From Bacillus sp. S3 (GTDB lineage: Bacteria > Bacillota > Bacilli > Bacillales > Cytobacillaceae), in the NCBI RefSeq assembly GCF_005154805.1, contig NZ_CP039727.1, forward strand, positions 1,423,501 through 1,487,500: a DNA stretch of 64,000 nucleotides, given 5' to 3'. The position numbers and the translations under genes were made by a program. Below the pieces are notes generated by a model that saw only the letters and a program-made list of their open reading frames with translations, was not told where the DNA came from and did not search any database. Positions 54,057 to 63,525 of the stretch are shown piece by piece. Each line of letters begins with the position of its first letter. Positions within the stretch are counted from its first letter, which is position 1.

Positions 54057-54677
54057 CTAGTATGTAAGCCCGACACGTGCTCCAATAAATTCATCACTAA
54101 AAAGCTGTTGAAACGCGAAATCTCCGGTGTCATAAATCGAAATAGATGAAGGATTTTCAGGTAAAACATCCTTTTCATATCGATATGTGCCAATTCTTTC
54201 ACCTATTGGCAAATAAGTCGGACAAACAACGGTCCAATCAAGTCCGGATTCCTTTAATAACAAGTAGGCCTTTAAATGTTCCTCAGCATCCTTTGTGCTT
54301 TTTCGCTTGGATTCTGCCGATTGAAAACGATATAAATGCGGCGCGGAACGGGCCTGCAGTATTCCGGCTGTGCCAATCGCAATTATTCGCCTGATGCCAT
54401 TTTCCTTCATGTGTTTAATAATGAAGGGCATAGATTCGGAAAGGGTTGAACCGCCATCCGTATTTAAAGCGGATATGACCGCATCAGTACCTGTAATGGA
54501 TTCCGCAATTACGGCTTGATTCAAGACATTTCCTTCAATCACAGTAAGACCTGAAGCTTCAAGATTCAGTTTACTACTATCCCGCACAACAGCTTGGACA
54601 GAAAAATGATGGTCCAATGCATTTTTTAGAATGACCGAACCCACTCTTCCAGTCGCACCGAAAAGACAAATGTTCAC
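54057..54677 (-). CDS. NAD(P)-binding atypical SDR (NmrA/YwnB-like)
   Basis: A 206-residue protein with the atypical Rossmann motif FGATGRVGS at the N-terminus, VIEGNVL, an IAIGTAG segment and WTVVCPTYL, which fit the NmrA-like or flavin/biliverdin reductase-like SDR group, such as B. subtilis YwnB. It is probably a NAD(P)H-dependent reductase or redox sensor. The catalytic YxxxK is not clear. It stands alone. Confidence 0.8.
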   Translation of the reverse strand: MNICLFGATGRVGSVILKNALDHHFSVQAVVRDSSKLNLEASGLTVIEGNVLNQAVIAESITGTDAVISALNTDGGSTLSESMPFIIKHMKENGIRRIIAIGTAGILQARSAPHLYRFQSAESKRKSTKDAEEHLKAYLLLKESGLDWTVVCPTYLPIGERIGTYRYEKDVLPENPSSISIYDTGDFAFQQLFSDEFIGARVGLTY

Positions 54678-54782
54678 AAAAAATTCACTCCTTATTTACG
54701 AAAGTGTAATTTCTATCACTTGGTACCCTGACCTCTTATGATAAGTTAAACATGATATTTAATTTAAATGGGGTGGATGTAT

Positions 54783-54866
54783 ATGTCAGATTACTCAGTT
54801 GTATTGGCCATCGGCAGTTTTTTAATCCTTTCTTATTATATCGGATATACTATTTATAGCGCATAG
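54783..54866 (+). CDS. 27-residue membrane peptide
   Basis: ATG 54783 is preceded by GGGGTGG and opens a frame of 27 residues, MSDYSVVLAIGSF followed by a hydrophobic helix and a YYIGYTIYSA end. A perfect terminator starts two bases after the stop. The clear RBS, hydrophobic core and dedicated terminator support a real small gene. Function is unknown. It lies upstream of fumC. Confidence 0.6.
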   Translation: MSDYSVVLAIGSFLILSYYIGYTIYSA

Positions 54867-54867
54867 G

Positions 54868-54896
54868 CTGCAGACAAAATGTCTGCAGTTTTTTTA
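54868..54896 (+). terminator. Terminator after the 27-residue peptide gene
   Basis: Perfect 9-bp stem CTGCAGACA / TGTCTGCAG with an AAA loop, followed by seven T. Confidence 0.9.
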
Positions 54897-54958
54897 ATAA
54901 AATGGATAGATTTGGGTATATATATGGAAGGAGTATGAATTTGTGAGGTGGAATCCAC

Positions 54959-56338
54959 GTGGAAAATGTTCGAATTGAAAAAGACACGCTTGGTGAGGTT
55001 CAGGTGCCTGCGGACAAGTTTTGGGGGGCACAGACACAGCGGAGCAAGGAAAATTTCAAAATTGGCACGGAAAAAATGCCCTTGGAGCTTGTTTATGGCT
55101 TAGCTTATATTAAAAAAGCGGCTGCCGCAGTGAATTTTCAATTAGGCAAGCTAAGTGAAGCTAAAATGAAGGCGATTCAAACCATTTGTGATGCTATTCA
55201 TCATGGAGACTTGGATGAGCATTTTCCTTTAGTCGTTTGGCAGACGGGCAGCGGCACGCAAACCAATATGAATGTGAATGAAGTGGTTGCCAATCGGGCT
55301 AACGAATTATTAAAAACACAAAACAGCACAGAAAAAATTCACCCGAATGATGATGTCAATATGTCGCAAAGCTCCAACGACACCTTCCCTACTGCTATGC
55401 ATATTGCGGCCTATTTAAAGATTACTGAAACTTTAACTCCAGCGATCCAAAAACTAAAAACCACCCTGCGGGAAAAAGAAAAAGCATTCGCGCAAATTGT
55501 GAAAATTGGCCGAACGCATTTACAGGATGCCACCCCGTTAACACTGGGACAAGAGATCAGCGGCTGGCGGGCGATGCTTGAAAAGGACGAAAGAATGATC
55601 AAGGAAGCAAGTGATTATCTACTTGATCTGGCCATTGGCGGAACGGCGGTAGGCACGGGAATCAATGCAGATCCTAAGTTTGGTGAAAAAGTTGCTATGG
55701 AACTTTCAACCCTAACCGGTTATCCTTTCCGCTCTTCAGAAAACAAATTTCATGCATTAACAAGTCATGATGAAATTGTCTATGTTCACGGGGCCTTAAA
55801 AGCACTGGCTGCTGATCTTATGAAAATTGCCAATGATGTCCGCTGGCTCGCTAGCGGCCCGAGAAGCGGCATTGGCGAACTAACGATTCCTGCAAATGAG
55901 CCGGGCAGCTCGATTATGCCGGGGAAGGTTAATCCCACTCAAAGCGAGGCCTTAACAATGGCCGCCTGCCAAGTATTTGGCAATGATGCCACGATTGGTT
56001 TTGCGGCCAGTCAAGGAAATTTCGAATTGAATGTCTTTAAACCAGTGATCATTTATAATTTGATCCAATCAATCAGGCTCCTTGCTGATGGGATGAACTC
56101 CTTTAATCACAATTGCGTAGTCGGTCTTGAAGCAAATGTCGAAATCATTAAAGACCATGTGGAACGGTCATTGATGCTTGTTACAGCGCTAAACCCTCAG
56201 ATCGGTTATGAAAAAGCCGCGGAAATTGCCAAGCTGGCCTTTAAAGAAAATAGCACACTGAAAGAAGCAGCCCTGAAAACAGGTTATGTCACCGAGGAGC
56301 AATTCACCGAATGGATGAAGCCTGAAAAAATGGTATAA
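54959..56338 (+). CDS. fumC: Class II fumarate hydratase
   Basis: A 459-residue TCA-cycle enzyme interconverting fumarate and malate. Typical segments are [18 protein letters not shown] [20 protein letters not shown], and the signature [11 protein letters not shown] whose serine is catalytic. The length fits B. subtilis CitG. The GTG start at 54959 has GAGGTGG upstream. It is a single gene. Confidence 0.96.
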   Translation: MENVRIEKDTLGEVQVPADKFWGAQTQRSKENFKIGTEKMPLELVYGLAYIKKAAAAVNFQLGKLSEAKMKAIQTICDAIHHGDLDEHFPLVVWQTGSGTQTNMNVNEVVANRANELLKTQNSTEKIHPNDDVNMSQSSNDTFPTAMHIAAYLKITETLTPAIQKLKTTLREKEKAFAQIVKIGRTHLQDATPLTLGQEISGWRAMLEKDERMIKEASDYLLDLAIGGTAVGTGINADPKFGEKVAMELSTLTGYPFRSSENKFHALTSHDEIVYVHGALKALAADLMKIANDVRWLASGPRSGIGELTIPANEPGSSIMPGKVNPTQSEALTMAACQVFGNDATIGFAASQGNFELNVFKPVIIYNLIQSIRLLADGMNSFNHNCVVGLEANVEIIKDHVERSLMLVTALNPQIGYEKAAEIAKLAFKENSTLKEAALKTGYVTEEQFTEWMKPEKMV

Positions 56339-56351
56339 AACACAACATGAA

Positions 56352-56377
56352 AGCCCCCTCCGATAAAGGAGGGGGCT
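56352..56377. terminator. GC-rich hairpin between fumC and the SASP gene
   Basis: Perfect 10-bp stem AGCCCCCTCC / GGAGGGGGCT with a six-base loop between convergent genes. There is no strong T-run on either strand, so termination efficiency is uncertain. Confidence 0.6.
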
Positions 56378-56418
56378 AAGGCCATATTATGAATTTGTTA
56401 AAAAGAGTTTGCTAAAAA

Positions 56419-56622
56419 TTAGCGTTGGAACCCGCCCATTTGAGATTCTGCCATTTGCACAAGACGCTTTGTAATTTCTCCACCGACAGAACCGTTTGCA
56501 CGTGAAGTCGTATCTGCTCCAAGGTTTACACCAAATTCTGAAGCAATTTCATACTTCATTTGATCAAGTGCTTGTTGAACGCCTGGTACTAAAAGTTGAT
56601 TAGAGTTGTTGTTACTAGCCAT
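56419..56622 (-). CDS. Alpha/beta-type small acid-soluble spore protein
   Basis: A 67-residue DNA-binding spore protein. The germination protease site region [11 protein letters not shown] and the DNA-binding [11 protein letters not shown] with [12 protein letters not shown] are conserved. It coats spore DNA and protects it from UV and heat, then is degraded at germination. ATG 56622 is favoured, with GAGGAG upstream. The promoter shows sigma-G elements and the leader is about 190 bases long with stable folds. Confidence 0.95.
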   Translation of the reverse strand: MASNNNSNQLLVPGVQQALDQMKYEIASEFGVNLGADTTSRANGSVGGEITKRLVQMAESQMGGFQR

Positions 56623-56651
56623 GTTGAATAACACTCCTCTTAATAAGTTTG

Positions 56652-56780
56652 GGGTCAGTATGGAATTGAACCATATGAATGCCTCCTAGGCCTAACCCAT
56701 ATTATTATGGTTTCCTTTTAGTAAGATTGGTTGGATGATCCGGAGTTGCACCGGTTATGACCCTTGACTGGTTTCATCCA
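56652..56780 (-). ncRNA. Two tandem tRNA acceptor/T-arm-like structures in the SASP leader
   Basis: On the minus strand two elements have the same layout. Element B (56780-56732): TGGATGA, small hairpin, CCGG-TGCAACT-CCGG, TCATCCA, then ACCA. Element A (56698-56652): GGGTTAG, GCCT-AGG-AGGC hairpin, TATGG-TTCAATT-CCATA, CTGACCC. Each has a 7-bp outer stem stacked on a T-stem with a seven-base T-loop-like sequence. Element A pairs perfectly only on the minus strand (a G-U pair replaces C/A). D and anticodon arms are absent, so these are not normal tRNAs. Confidence 0.4.
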
Positions 56781-56822
56781 TCGTTGTAATGGTTTGTTGC
56801 TTTGTTGTTGCTTTGTAATCTT

Positions 56823-56852
56823 TATTATGAATCATTCTTAAAGTTCTATTCG
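56823..56852 (-). promoter_or_regulatory. Sigma-G-type promoter of the SASP gene
   Basis: On the minus strand CGAATA (GAATA fits the GHATR -35), a 17-base spacer, and CATAATA (fits the CATNHTA -10). Sigma-G is the forespore sigma factor that transcribes SASP genes. The start would be near 56816, about 194 bases before the ATG. Confidence 0.65.
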
Positions 56853-56939
56853 AAAATCAACTTGGTAGTTTATTCCACTACATAGGGGGTGTATATTAAC
56901 ATAAACTAAGCTTATCTTCTAAATAAAAGGGTGAATTGT

Positions 56940-57182
56940 ATGGCGATATGTCCAGTCTGCAATGGTTTAAGAGAGCTCTACTTAATGTGCACAAATTGCG
57001 GGGAACCTATGATGGAAAGCGGCAGGCTTATGGATTTTTATGATGATTATAGTCCGTATATGGAGATAAATTTAATGAAGATGGAGGACGGGTATCCGGA
57101 TACAAATTCCGGCGAAAAGTGCCCCCATTTATACAGGTGTCCTGCATGCCATTCGGATGAAGTCATTTTTATAAAAGAATAA
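56940..57182 (+). CDS. Small zinc-ribbon protein
   Basis: An 80-residue protein with four CxxC-like pairs: CPVC, CTNC, and CPAC near the C-terminus plus a KCPH segment. The N- and C-terminal pairs likely hold zinc. The central region is acidic with DFYDDYSPY. ATG 56940 follows AAAGGGTG. It is convergent with msmX. No family name was recognised. Confidence 0.78.
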   Translation: MAICPVCNGLRELYLMCTNCGEPMMESGRLMDFYDDYSPYMEINLMKMEDGYPDTNSGEKCPHLYRCPACHSDEVIFIKE

Positions 57183-57207
57183 TCCCCGTTAAAGGACTAA
57201 CGGGGAT
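57182..57207. terminator. Bidirectional terminator between the zinc-ribbon gene and msmX
   Basis: Stem ATCCCCGTT / AACGGGGAT with an eight-base loop; T-rich on the minus strand. Confidence 0.7.
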
Positions 57208-57218
57208 ATCAGGCATAA

Positions 57219-58331
57219 TTATTTATCGTTAAGTGTTCTAATCCTTGATTCTGTGTCAGCATCAAAGAAATGAGCTTTATTTAAGTCAAATGCAAGGTCC
57301 ACGGAATCACCAGGATGGACATCTGCGCGTGAATCAAGGCGGGCAACGAAATCCTGGCCTCCAACACTAGAATATACCATTAATTCTGCACCTGTTAATT
57401 CGGCAACATCTATAGTAGCTTTAATCTTCGTTCCTGCAGATGCTTCAATAAATAGCGGCTCATCATGAATATCTTCCGGACGAACTCCAAGGATAATTGG
57501 TTTTCCAACATAGCCTTGTTCGCGAAGAAATTTCATTTTGCCTTCTGGAACGGCTATCGTGGTTTCTCCGACCACGAATTTCCCATCTTCGAGTTTGCCA
57601 TTAAAGAAGTTCATTGCTGGAGAACCGATAAAGCCGCCAACGAAGACATTTTCCGGCTTTTCATATACTTCTTTCGGTGAACCAACCTGTTGAATGATTC
57701 CATCTTTCATAACAACCAATCGTGTTGCCATTGTCATCGCTTCTGTTTGGTCGTGTGTTACATAAATAGTAGTTGTATCCAGACGGCGGTGAAGCTTGGC
57801 AATTTCAGCGCGCATTGCTACACGAAGCTTTGCATCAAGGTTTGATAATGGTTCGTCCATTAAAAATACTTTTGCATCTCGGACAATTGCACGTCCTAAT
57901 GCAACACGCTGGCGCTGACCACCTGAAAGGGCTTTTGGTTTACGAGTTAAGTAAGCTTCTAAGCCTAGGATTTTTGCTGCTTCTTTCACACGGCGGTCAA
58001 TTTCATCCTTAGGAAATTTACGAAGCTTTAAGCCGAATGCCATGTTATCGTAAACAGTCATATGTGGATAAAGGGCGTAGTTTTGGAAAACCATTGCAAT
58101 GTCGCGATCTTTTGGCGCCACATCATTGACCCTTTTTCCATCAATGTAAAAATCACCCTTAGAAATATCTTCTAGACCGGCAATCATTCGAAGTGTAGTC
58201 GATTTACCGCAGCCAGACGGACCAACGAACACGATAAATTCCTTATCTTCAATATGTAAATTGAAGTCTTGCACTGCCGTTACTTTATTGTCATATATTT
58301 TATAAATATGATCTAATTTTAATTCAGCCAT
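57219..58331 (-). CDS. msmX: Multi-sugar ABC transporter ATPase (MsmX/UgpC)
   Basis: A 370-residue ATPase with Walker [10 protein letters not shown] (about residues 37-45), signature ALSGGQRQR, Walker [12 protein letters not shown] and switch His in VTHDQTE, followed by the TOBE regulatory domain ([11 protein letters not shown]). In B. subtilis MsmX energises several sugar importers whose own operons lack an ATPase. No sugar permease genes are nearby, fitting this shared role. A near-consensus cre lies upstream. Confidence 0.94.
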   Translation of the reverse strand: MAELKLDHIYKIYDNKVTAVQDFNLHIEDKEFIVFVGPSGCGKSTTLRMIAGLEDISKGDFYIDGKRVNDVAPKDRDIAMVFQNYALYPHMTVYDNMAFGLKLRKFPKDEIDRRVKEAAKILGLEAYLTRKPKALSGGQRQRVALGRAIVRDAKVFLMDEPLSNLDAKLRVAMRAEIAKLHRRLDTTTIYVTHDQTEAMTMATRLVVMKDGIIQQVGSPKEVYEKPENVFVGGFIGSPAMNFFNGKLEDGKFVVGETTIAVPEGKMKFLREQGYVGKPIILGVRPEDIHDEPLFIEASAGTKIKATIDVAELTGAELMVYSSVGGQDFVARLDSRADVHPGDSVDLAFDLNKAHFFDADTESRIRTLNDK

Positions 58332-58413
58332 TTGTAATTCCTCCCCTGAGTAACTTGTTACGTTAAGTTTACAGGGATTAGCCGAAAATCAATATGGACA
58401 GGTTGCACAAAGA

Positions 58414-58427
58414 TTGAAAACGCTTTT
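58414..58427. promoter_or_regulatory. Near-consensus cre upstream of msmX
   Basis: On the minus strand AAAAAGCGTTTTCA matches 12 of 14 positions of TGWAANCGNTNWCA. It is about 83 bases before the msmX start. CcpA control is plausible but unproven. Confidence 0.4.
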
Positions 58428-58439
58428 TTGGGCATATTG

Positions 58440-59348
58440 TCATTTCCGTTGATTTTGGTCAAAAAGCAGACAAGCTAAAAAGACAGTAAATGCACCATAA
58501 AAGTCCTTTAACCCAATACCTGTCTTCTCGGTAAATTTATCAATCCGGTATTGTAGTGTGTTTCGGTGAATATACAATTTTTTGGCTGTCATACTGGCAT
58601 TCAAGTTATTTTCAAGAAATACCTTAATCGTCGCAAACATTTCCGGGTCTTCATGGAATAACCCGTCAATGTCAATGCTTGCCCTTGCGCTTAAATCCGC
58701 TGGCAAATGATAGGCTAAAAAGGCAGGAAAAACCCGTTCAAATGTAAATATTGTTGAATTATTAAGCTTCGTAATTGCAAAAGAAAAGTATTCTTTTTCC
58801 AAGTGAAAAATAGAACGAAGTTGCTCTGAAAGCAGATTTAACTTTCCAATAAAAAAAGATACTTTAACATAAAAGTCACTTTCTAGCGTTTCAGACATCG
58901 AAATTAATTCTTCTTCTGATAGAGAAATCTGTTTTTTCTCTTCAATGACAATTCCTCGATTTCCATTTTCCCAAATAATGATAACATCTTCCGTAAAAAA
59001 TCCTTTTAAGGCAGATTCAATTTCGGCTTGATTTGCATTATCACCGTTAATATGAAACTGGATCAAGCGGATATATGTATCCAATTGGGAATGCGGGGAA
59101 GGGGCCTTTCCATGCAAAAAATCGTACCAGTTCTTTGCGGCAGGAGTGACGCTGGTATGGTTAGTTTCATCCAATCTGTATAGTGCTTTTAGCAAATTAA
59201 CTTCTTTATCACTGACTTCCGTTTTGGGAATACCAATCCATTCATCCTCTGTATCGCTTGAAAAATAGTAATATTGCTCTGAACGCTTATTGGGGCGACT
59301 GGAAAATAAGATGGAATCTTCATATAATGATAATAATTTTCTAAGCAT
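58440..59348 (-). CDS. PucR-type HTH regulator
   Basis: A 302-residue protein whose C-terminal PucR-type HTH (LNASMTAKKLYIHRNTLQYRIDKF, split by the family turn) lies at about 255-290. The N-terminal part has no recognised sensor domain. Upstream of msmX in the same direction, as yxkF in B. subtilis. The ATG follows GGGG. Ligand and target are unknown; msmX is an obvious candidate. Confidence 0.8.
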   Translation of the reverse strand: MLRKLLSLYEDSILFSSRPNKRSEQYYYFSSDTEDEWIGIPKTEVSDKEVNLLKALYRLDETNHTSVTPAAKNWYDFLHGKAPSPHSQLDTYIRLIQFHINGDNANQAEIESALKGFFTEDVIIIWENGNRGIVIEEKKQISLSEEELISMSETLESDFYVKVSFFIGKLNLLSEQLRSIFHLEKEYFSFAITKLNNSTIFTFERVFPAFLAYHLPADLSARASIDIDGLFHEDPEMFATIKVFLENNLNASMTAKKLYIHRNTLQYRIDKFTEKTGIGLKDFYGAFTVFLACLLFDQNQRK

Positions 59349-59429
59349 AGTTCATTTCCCCATTATCAAAAAATTTACCTTACGATTTAAGTTTTATTAT
59401 ACCAATAGTCGCTGCAGGGAAAGAAATAA

Positions 59430-59455
59430 AAAAGGCTGCCCTGCGTCAGGACAGC
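59430..59455 (-). terminator. Terminator for the 65-residue protein gene
   Basis: On the minus strand GGCTGTCCTG / CAGGGCAGCC with a three-base ACG loop and one wobble, followed by TTTTTT. Confidence 0.82.
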
Positions 59456-59476
59456 CAGTATTAATGGTAGAAGGCA

Positions 59477-59674
59477 TTAATCGCACTCATATGGCGGTTG
59501 TTCTTCAACAAGATCTCGTGCTTCTTCAATATTTGTCGTATCATGACGGGCATGTACAGAGCCGCCGGACATCCCCTCATTAATCATGCGATCAATATCC
59601 AAGTAGACCATATCCTTGCCCTCGAAAGCAGGCCCTTCATTCGTCAGTTTTTCTTTACCTTTTTCCATGACCAT
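59477..59674 (-). CDS. Small hydrophilic protein of unknown function
   Basis: A 65-residue acidic protein with DIDRMINEGMSGG and a C-terminal EEQPPYECD. It has AAAGG five bases before the ATG 59674; an internal ATG two codons on is possible. It has no membrane segment. It is followed by a terminator. The content suggests a spore-associated small protein, but nothing in the sequence proves this. Confidence 0.65.
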   Translation of the reverse strand: MVMEKGKEKLTNEGPAFEGKDMVYLDIDRMINEGMSGGSVHARHDTTNIEEARDLVEEQPPYECD

Positions 59675-59747
59675 CCCATCCTTTCCCGTTTTTCACTTTT
59701 ATTTTACGGAAAGGAGGAGTTTTCATGCATGGTGAGTTGAATAAAAA

Positions 59748-59957
59748 TTACTCGTATACATGGTAAAGCATTAATTCATGGATTTGGCTTGTCAAAGCTT
59801 CAAAATCTTCTTGTTCAGGAGTATTTTTTGTCCATTCAATTTTTCCCGTTTGATGGTAGACCCCTGTATACCTTTGCTTCTTGTGGTAAAAGGAAAAATT
59901 CCAGCCTGGAATATTTTTATTTTCAAATAATGGCTTGAATTGAAAGTGCATCAGCAT
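59748..59957 (-). CDS. YheE-like DUF5342 protein
   Basis: A 69-residue soluble protein starting MLMHFQFKPLFEN with KKQRYTGVYHQTGKIEW, as in B. subtilis YheE. AGGGG precedes the ATG by nine bases. It lies directly downstream of the YheC/YheD array, matching the yheC-yheD-yheE order of B. subtilis. Function unknown. Confidence 0.75.
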   Translation of the reverse strand: MLMHFQFKPLFENKNIPGWNFSFYHKKQRYTGVYHQTGKIEWTKNTPEQEDFEALTSQIHELMLYHVYE

Positions 59958-60036
59958 CTGTCAAATCCCCTTTCTTTTCAATCAGGTATACTTATAGCTT
60001 ACATTGAATGGGGTATTATTTAAATACAATTTTCAA

Positions 60037-61083
60037 TCATTTCTGAGTTTCTGTTAACTGAAGAAATAAACGGCATAACTGCTCGATTTTTCTTTCCTCA
60101 ATTTCTGTTTCATCAAAGCTCATTGGTTTCGAATTGACTTCGTAGATATAATATCTGCCAGTTTTACTAACACCGGCATCGATAGAAAATTCCCCAAAAA
60201 AGCCCAGTTTGGCTGATAATGCCTTTCCTACGTGTGGGACAATGGCTTGCATAAATTGATCATGCTCGGTTGTTTGCAACATATGATAGGGAAGGAGTCT
60301 GCCGCCGGCGGGAATATGGGTAGTGATCCCCTGCTTATGGGATTGCCTAATGCCAACACCAGTTATCACAAAATCATCTTCTTCGGCATGAGCGAGGATA
60401 CGAAAGTCAAAACGATGACCAGCGTACTCTTCTGATTCTATTCCTTCTTGTGCCAAATAGTTTTTTTCAAGCAGCTCCTTGTTCCAGCTCTTCCAAAAAA
60501 GTTTAAAAGATGGAAAACTCTCCTTGTGTTTTATTCCTTCAAGTTCAATTCGCCCAGGACCCTTTATACTTAAACGAAAGATTCCCTTTCCCTTTGAAGA
60601 ATACCGCGGCTTTAAGTACAGCACATTGAAGTTCTTTAAAAATGAAAACAATTTCTCCTGATCCTTGGCAAGAATGGTTTGCGGCAAATATTGCTGAAGG
60701 GGATCATGATTTTTCAGTAATAGATACAGCTCATACTTATCGATAAAACAAGGGTTAAAGAAGGGGATGTTCCTTTCTTTTAATAAAGAAAATAAATATT
60801 GGCTTGATTCTGCCTGCTCTGATTTCTGAAAAGGGATCCGATTGTAAACGAGGTCCGGATACCGGAATCGTTTCTTGAACCAGCATTTGTCATCAGGTGA
60901 AAACTGATAGCCAATAATAGAATCCTTCTCTATTTCTTCTGGAATGAAGACAAAGCTTATTCCGTTTAATGAAATAAGCCTTTTTTGCAATTCGATAAAA
61001 AGAGGGCCGTTACCGGCAAGTGCCCCGTTTGCCTTGCGGGATGTTAAAATGCCAATCAGCGGTGATGGGTAATTTTTTTTCAT
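60037..61083 (-). CDS. YheC/YheD family ATP-grasp protein, copy 1
   Basis: A 348-residue protein of the YheC/YheD spore coat-associated family. The C-terminal half is an ATP-grasp fold with LKPRYSSKGKGIFRL (nucleotide loop), DFRILAHAEE, and the metal-binding EVNSKP. ATP-grasp enzymes join a carboxylate to an amine or thiol using ATP. The start overlaps the end of copy 2 by four bases. It is the most downstream member of the array. Confidence 0.9.
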   Translation of the reverse strand: MKKNYPSPLIGILTSRKANGALAGNGPLFIELQKRLISLNGISFVFIPEEIEKDSIIGYQFSPDDKCWFKKRFRYPDLVYNRIPFQKSEQAESSQYLFSLLKERNIPFFNPCFIDKYELYLLLKNHDPLQQYLPQTILAKDQEKLFSFLKNFNVLYLKPRYSSKGKGIFRLSIKGPGRIELEGIKHKESFPSFKLFWKSWNKELLEKNYLAQEGIESEEYAGHRFDFRILAHAEEDDFVITGVGIRQSHKQGITTHIPAGGRLLPYHMLQTTEHDQFMQAIVPHVGKALSAKLGFFGEFSIDAGVSKTGRYYIYEVNSKPMSFDETEIEERKIEQLCRLFLQLTETQK

Positions 61084-62444
61084 TTAAATAGTTCCTCAGG
61101 ATGTAATAGAGCTTGCTCGGTAAGAAAAACAGCAAATGCAATCGATAATTTGCGAGTCAGGTAATCAAATTCCTTTAATTCCGGATGGCTAAAAATAGAC
61201 CTGCCTGGTTTGGAATTGGCTTCAAACAGCCATACATCACCATTCCTGTCGATGCCTAAATCAAAGCCAATTTCGCCAATAATGCCTTCAACATGGGCAT
61301 CAAGGGCCGTACTTAACAGCAGTGCTGCTTGCGACAGCTTTTCAGTGAATGCATCACCTTCTTCTTTTGAAAAAATCTCGCTGATGGTTTTAATATCTCC
61401 ACCGCTTCTTGCGTGGGTTGTGACACTGCCTTGACCGGCTATTTTCGCTGCCATTGCAGTTACATGCCATTTTCCATGTTCGTCTTTATTCGTATGGACA
61501 CGAAAATCGACAGATCGAGTCTCATTTCTGAGCAAGTGAATTCCTTGCTGCACAATCATTTTTTCAAGTGATTGATTAGCAAATACCGATTGGAACAATC
61601 GCTCTAGACTGGAATATTTCCTCAAGCGATTGACTCCTGTTTCGTCTTGATAGCGAATATAATAATCGTCCGTATTTTTGTCATATATGATCTGATGAAC
61701 ACCCAGTCCGAGGCTGCCGTTTTTTGGCTTAATAAAAATATGGCCATATTTGGAGAGCAACGTTTCTAGTGAGGAAAAGGATGTAAACGGATAGGTCTCA
61801 GGGAGATACATCGTCACCGATGCATCCTGCTGCAGTCGTTCATAAATATCCAGTTTATTGAAAAATCCGGGATTATACCAAGGGATAAGATATTCCTTTT
61901 GCAGCCGTTCCCTTACCTTGATAAGTTTAGGATTCCCTTCGCTTTTCCGATTTGGCAGCCGGTCGTAAATGACATTTGGAAAGGGAACCTCCACAGTTTG
62001 CCATCCATGGTCATGAAAAAAATACCCCGCAATGGTTCCCTGCTCCCAGTCAATATGCTGTTCTCCAAAGACAAAGGGAAGGGCTCCGACCGTTTTATTT
62101 ACAGAAAGCAATTTTGAAAAGAATACTGTCCGCTCACCGATCGGCTGCTGGGAAAAAGGTGTAAATCCAGCGGTGAAAATTCCAACGAGAGGGCCAATAT
62201 AAAGAATTTCATTTTCCAAAAAGGTATGCAATGGGAGTTTGAAATGTGGAAACTGTATCCCCTCTTGAATTTTTCTGCTGATTACAATCCTGTCATTATG
62301 ATCGGGATGGGGAAGAAATTCTACTTCCATAGATTTTGAACCAAAGGCAACCCTTTTGATTTGTTTATCACGAATGACGTCCGGAGGACAAAAAACAATT
62401 AATTGATCGTTTTGAACAACCTCAATGAGATAATGTTTTCTCAT
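61080..62444 (-). CDS. YheC/YheD family ATP-grasp protein, copy 2
   Basis: A 454-residue member with an additional N-terminal region of about 100 residues compared to copy 1. Motifs are FIKPKNGSLGLGVHQI, SVDFRVHTNKDE, GEIGFDLGIDRNG and EANSKPGRS. ATG 62444 follows GGAAAGGAAG; the longer frame from 62507 lies inside copy 3. The gene overlaps the end of copy 3 by 23 bases. Likely active in sporulating cells, by analogy with B. subtilis YheC/YheD. Confidence 0.88.
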   Translation of the reverse strand: MRKHYLIEVVQNDQLIVFCPPDVIRDKQIKRVAFGSKSMEVEFLPHPDHNDRIVISRKIQEGIQFPHFKLPLHTFLENEILYIGPLVGIFTAGFTPFSQQPIGERTVFFSKLLSVNKTVGALPFVFGEQHIDWEQGTIAGYFFHDHGWQTVEVPFPNVIYDRLPNRKSEGNPKLIKVRERLQKEYLIPWYNPGFFNKLDIYERLQQDASVTMYLPETYPFTSFSSLETLLSKYGHIFIKPKNGSLGLGVHQIIYDKNTDDYYIRYQDETGVNRLRKYSSLERLFQSVFANQSLEKMIVQQGIHLLRNETRSVDFRVHTNKDEHGKWHVTAMAAKIAGQGSVTTHARSGGDIKTISEIFSKEEGDAFTEKLSQAALLLSTALDAHVEGIIGEIGFDLGIDRNGDVWLFEANSKPGRSIFSHPELKEFDYLTRKLSIAFAVFLTEQALLHPEELFK

Positions 62445-63525
62445 AAACGTTCTTCCTTTCCATTTGCTCCGTCTGAGAAAGGTATTTTCCGTAAAGGAGG
62501 GGGGCAAGAATTAGAGTTTTCTGTATGTCTGGACGGGTGTGTAACAGGACCTTTCTACCCGGTTTGGAGTTGATGTCGAGAATCCAAATCGAACCATTTT
62601 TAGCAATTCCGATGTCAACACCAATTTCAAATAATGGCATAAACTCTTTTTCAAGAATTTCCGGGAGCTGACTAAGAATATAATCTAATTCCTGGCGAAT
62701 ATATTCTCCCTTTGCAGGTGGAAGGGAAGAGGCCCATTCTGAAAAGCTGATGACAGAACCGCCGGCACTCAAGTTTGATAAAATTCCGCCCGTGTTCCCG
62801 GTACGAATCCCTCTGCCGCGTTCACCCCAAACCCCCGTTGCATTTTTCTGCAGGAGAATGCGGATATCGAACGGCTGTTGGTCATTATTCGACAGTTCCA
62901 GGTAGGGCTGTAAAAGATAGCCGCGCTGTTTCAATATAGTTCTCAGCCATTGAATGAGCTTGGCCTCATTAGGAAAAATTCGTGAAATAATTTGTTTTTG
63001 CTTTTCTGTTTTAACATGAAAGGTTTTGTCGTTTTTCTTTACGTAATAAATGCCATATCCTTGTGAACCGTTAATTGGTTTTAAAATTACCTTTTTCTTA
63101 GCGGAAAGTTCATTTAAAACAAGGGCTGGCTCGGTAACTAACAGAGAGACCGGTAAATAGGAGGATAAGACTGTGTTTTTGATTGCATGATATAATTCAA
63201 GTTTATTAGGCAGGCCGTAACCTAAAAAGGTAATATCCTTTCTGCTCTTAAGCCATGAGACAATCGGGAGGCATTGCTTCGAATGTTCATCATCTCCGTA
63301 AAAACAGCGGTCGTAAATAATCGTAGGAATCGGTAAGTCTTTGTCCTGCCAGGACTTTGTTTTGACATCAAACTTTCGCCCTTTTACCTGAAGGGTATGA
63401 GGGTTTATATCGGATGGAATAAATCGAAAGACTTCCATCTCACATGATTCAGCCAGGTTTGCCATTTCGTTTATATATAAATTTTCACTTTCCATATTTA
63501 ATGTCATAATGCCAAATGTAATCAT
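62422..63525 (-). CDS. YheC/YheD family ATP-grasp protein, copy 3
   Basis: A 367-residue member. ATP-grasp motifs include LKPINGSQGYGIYYV, FDIRILLQKN and DINSKPGRK, and the N-terminal ITFGIMTL strand is typical. It overlaps copy 4 by four bases and copy 2 by 23 bases, so all four are made from one message. GGAGG precedes the ATG at 63525. Confidence 0.9.
   Translation of the reverse strand: MITFGIMTLNMESENLYINEMANLAESCEMEVFRFIPSDINPHTLQVKGRKFDVKTKSWQDKDLPIPTIIYDRCFYGDDEHSKQCLPIVSWLKSRKDITFLGYGLPNKLELYHAIKNTVLSSYLPVSLLVTEPALVLNELSAKKKVILKPINGSQGYGIYYVKKNDKTFHVKTEKQKQIISRIFPNEAKLIQWLRTILKQRGYLLQPYLELSNNDQQPFDIRILLQKNATGVWGERGRGIRTGNTGGILSNLSAGGSVISFSEWASSLPPAKGEYIRQELDYILSQLPEILEKEFMPLFEIGVDIGIAKNGSIWILDINSKPGRKVLLHTRPDIQKTLILAPLLYGKYLSQTEQMERKNVYEKTLSH

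Noticed and set aside
56652..56780. Normal tRNA genes
   Set aside because: No D arm or proper anticodon arm exists in either module; total lengths under 50 bases do not fit tRNA.
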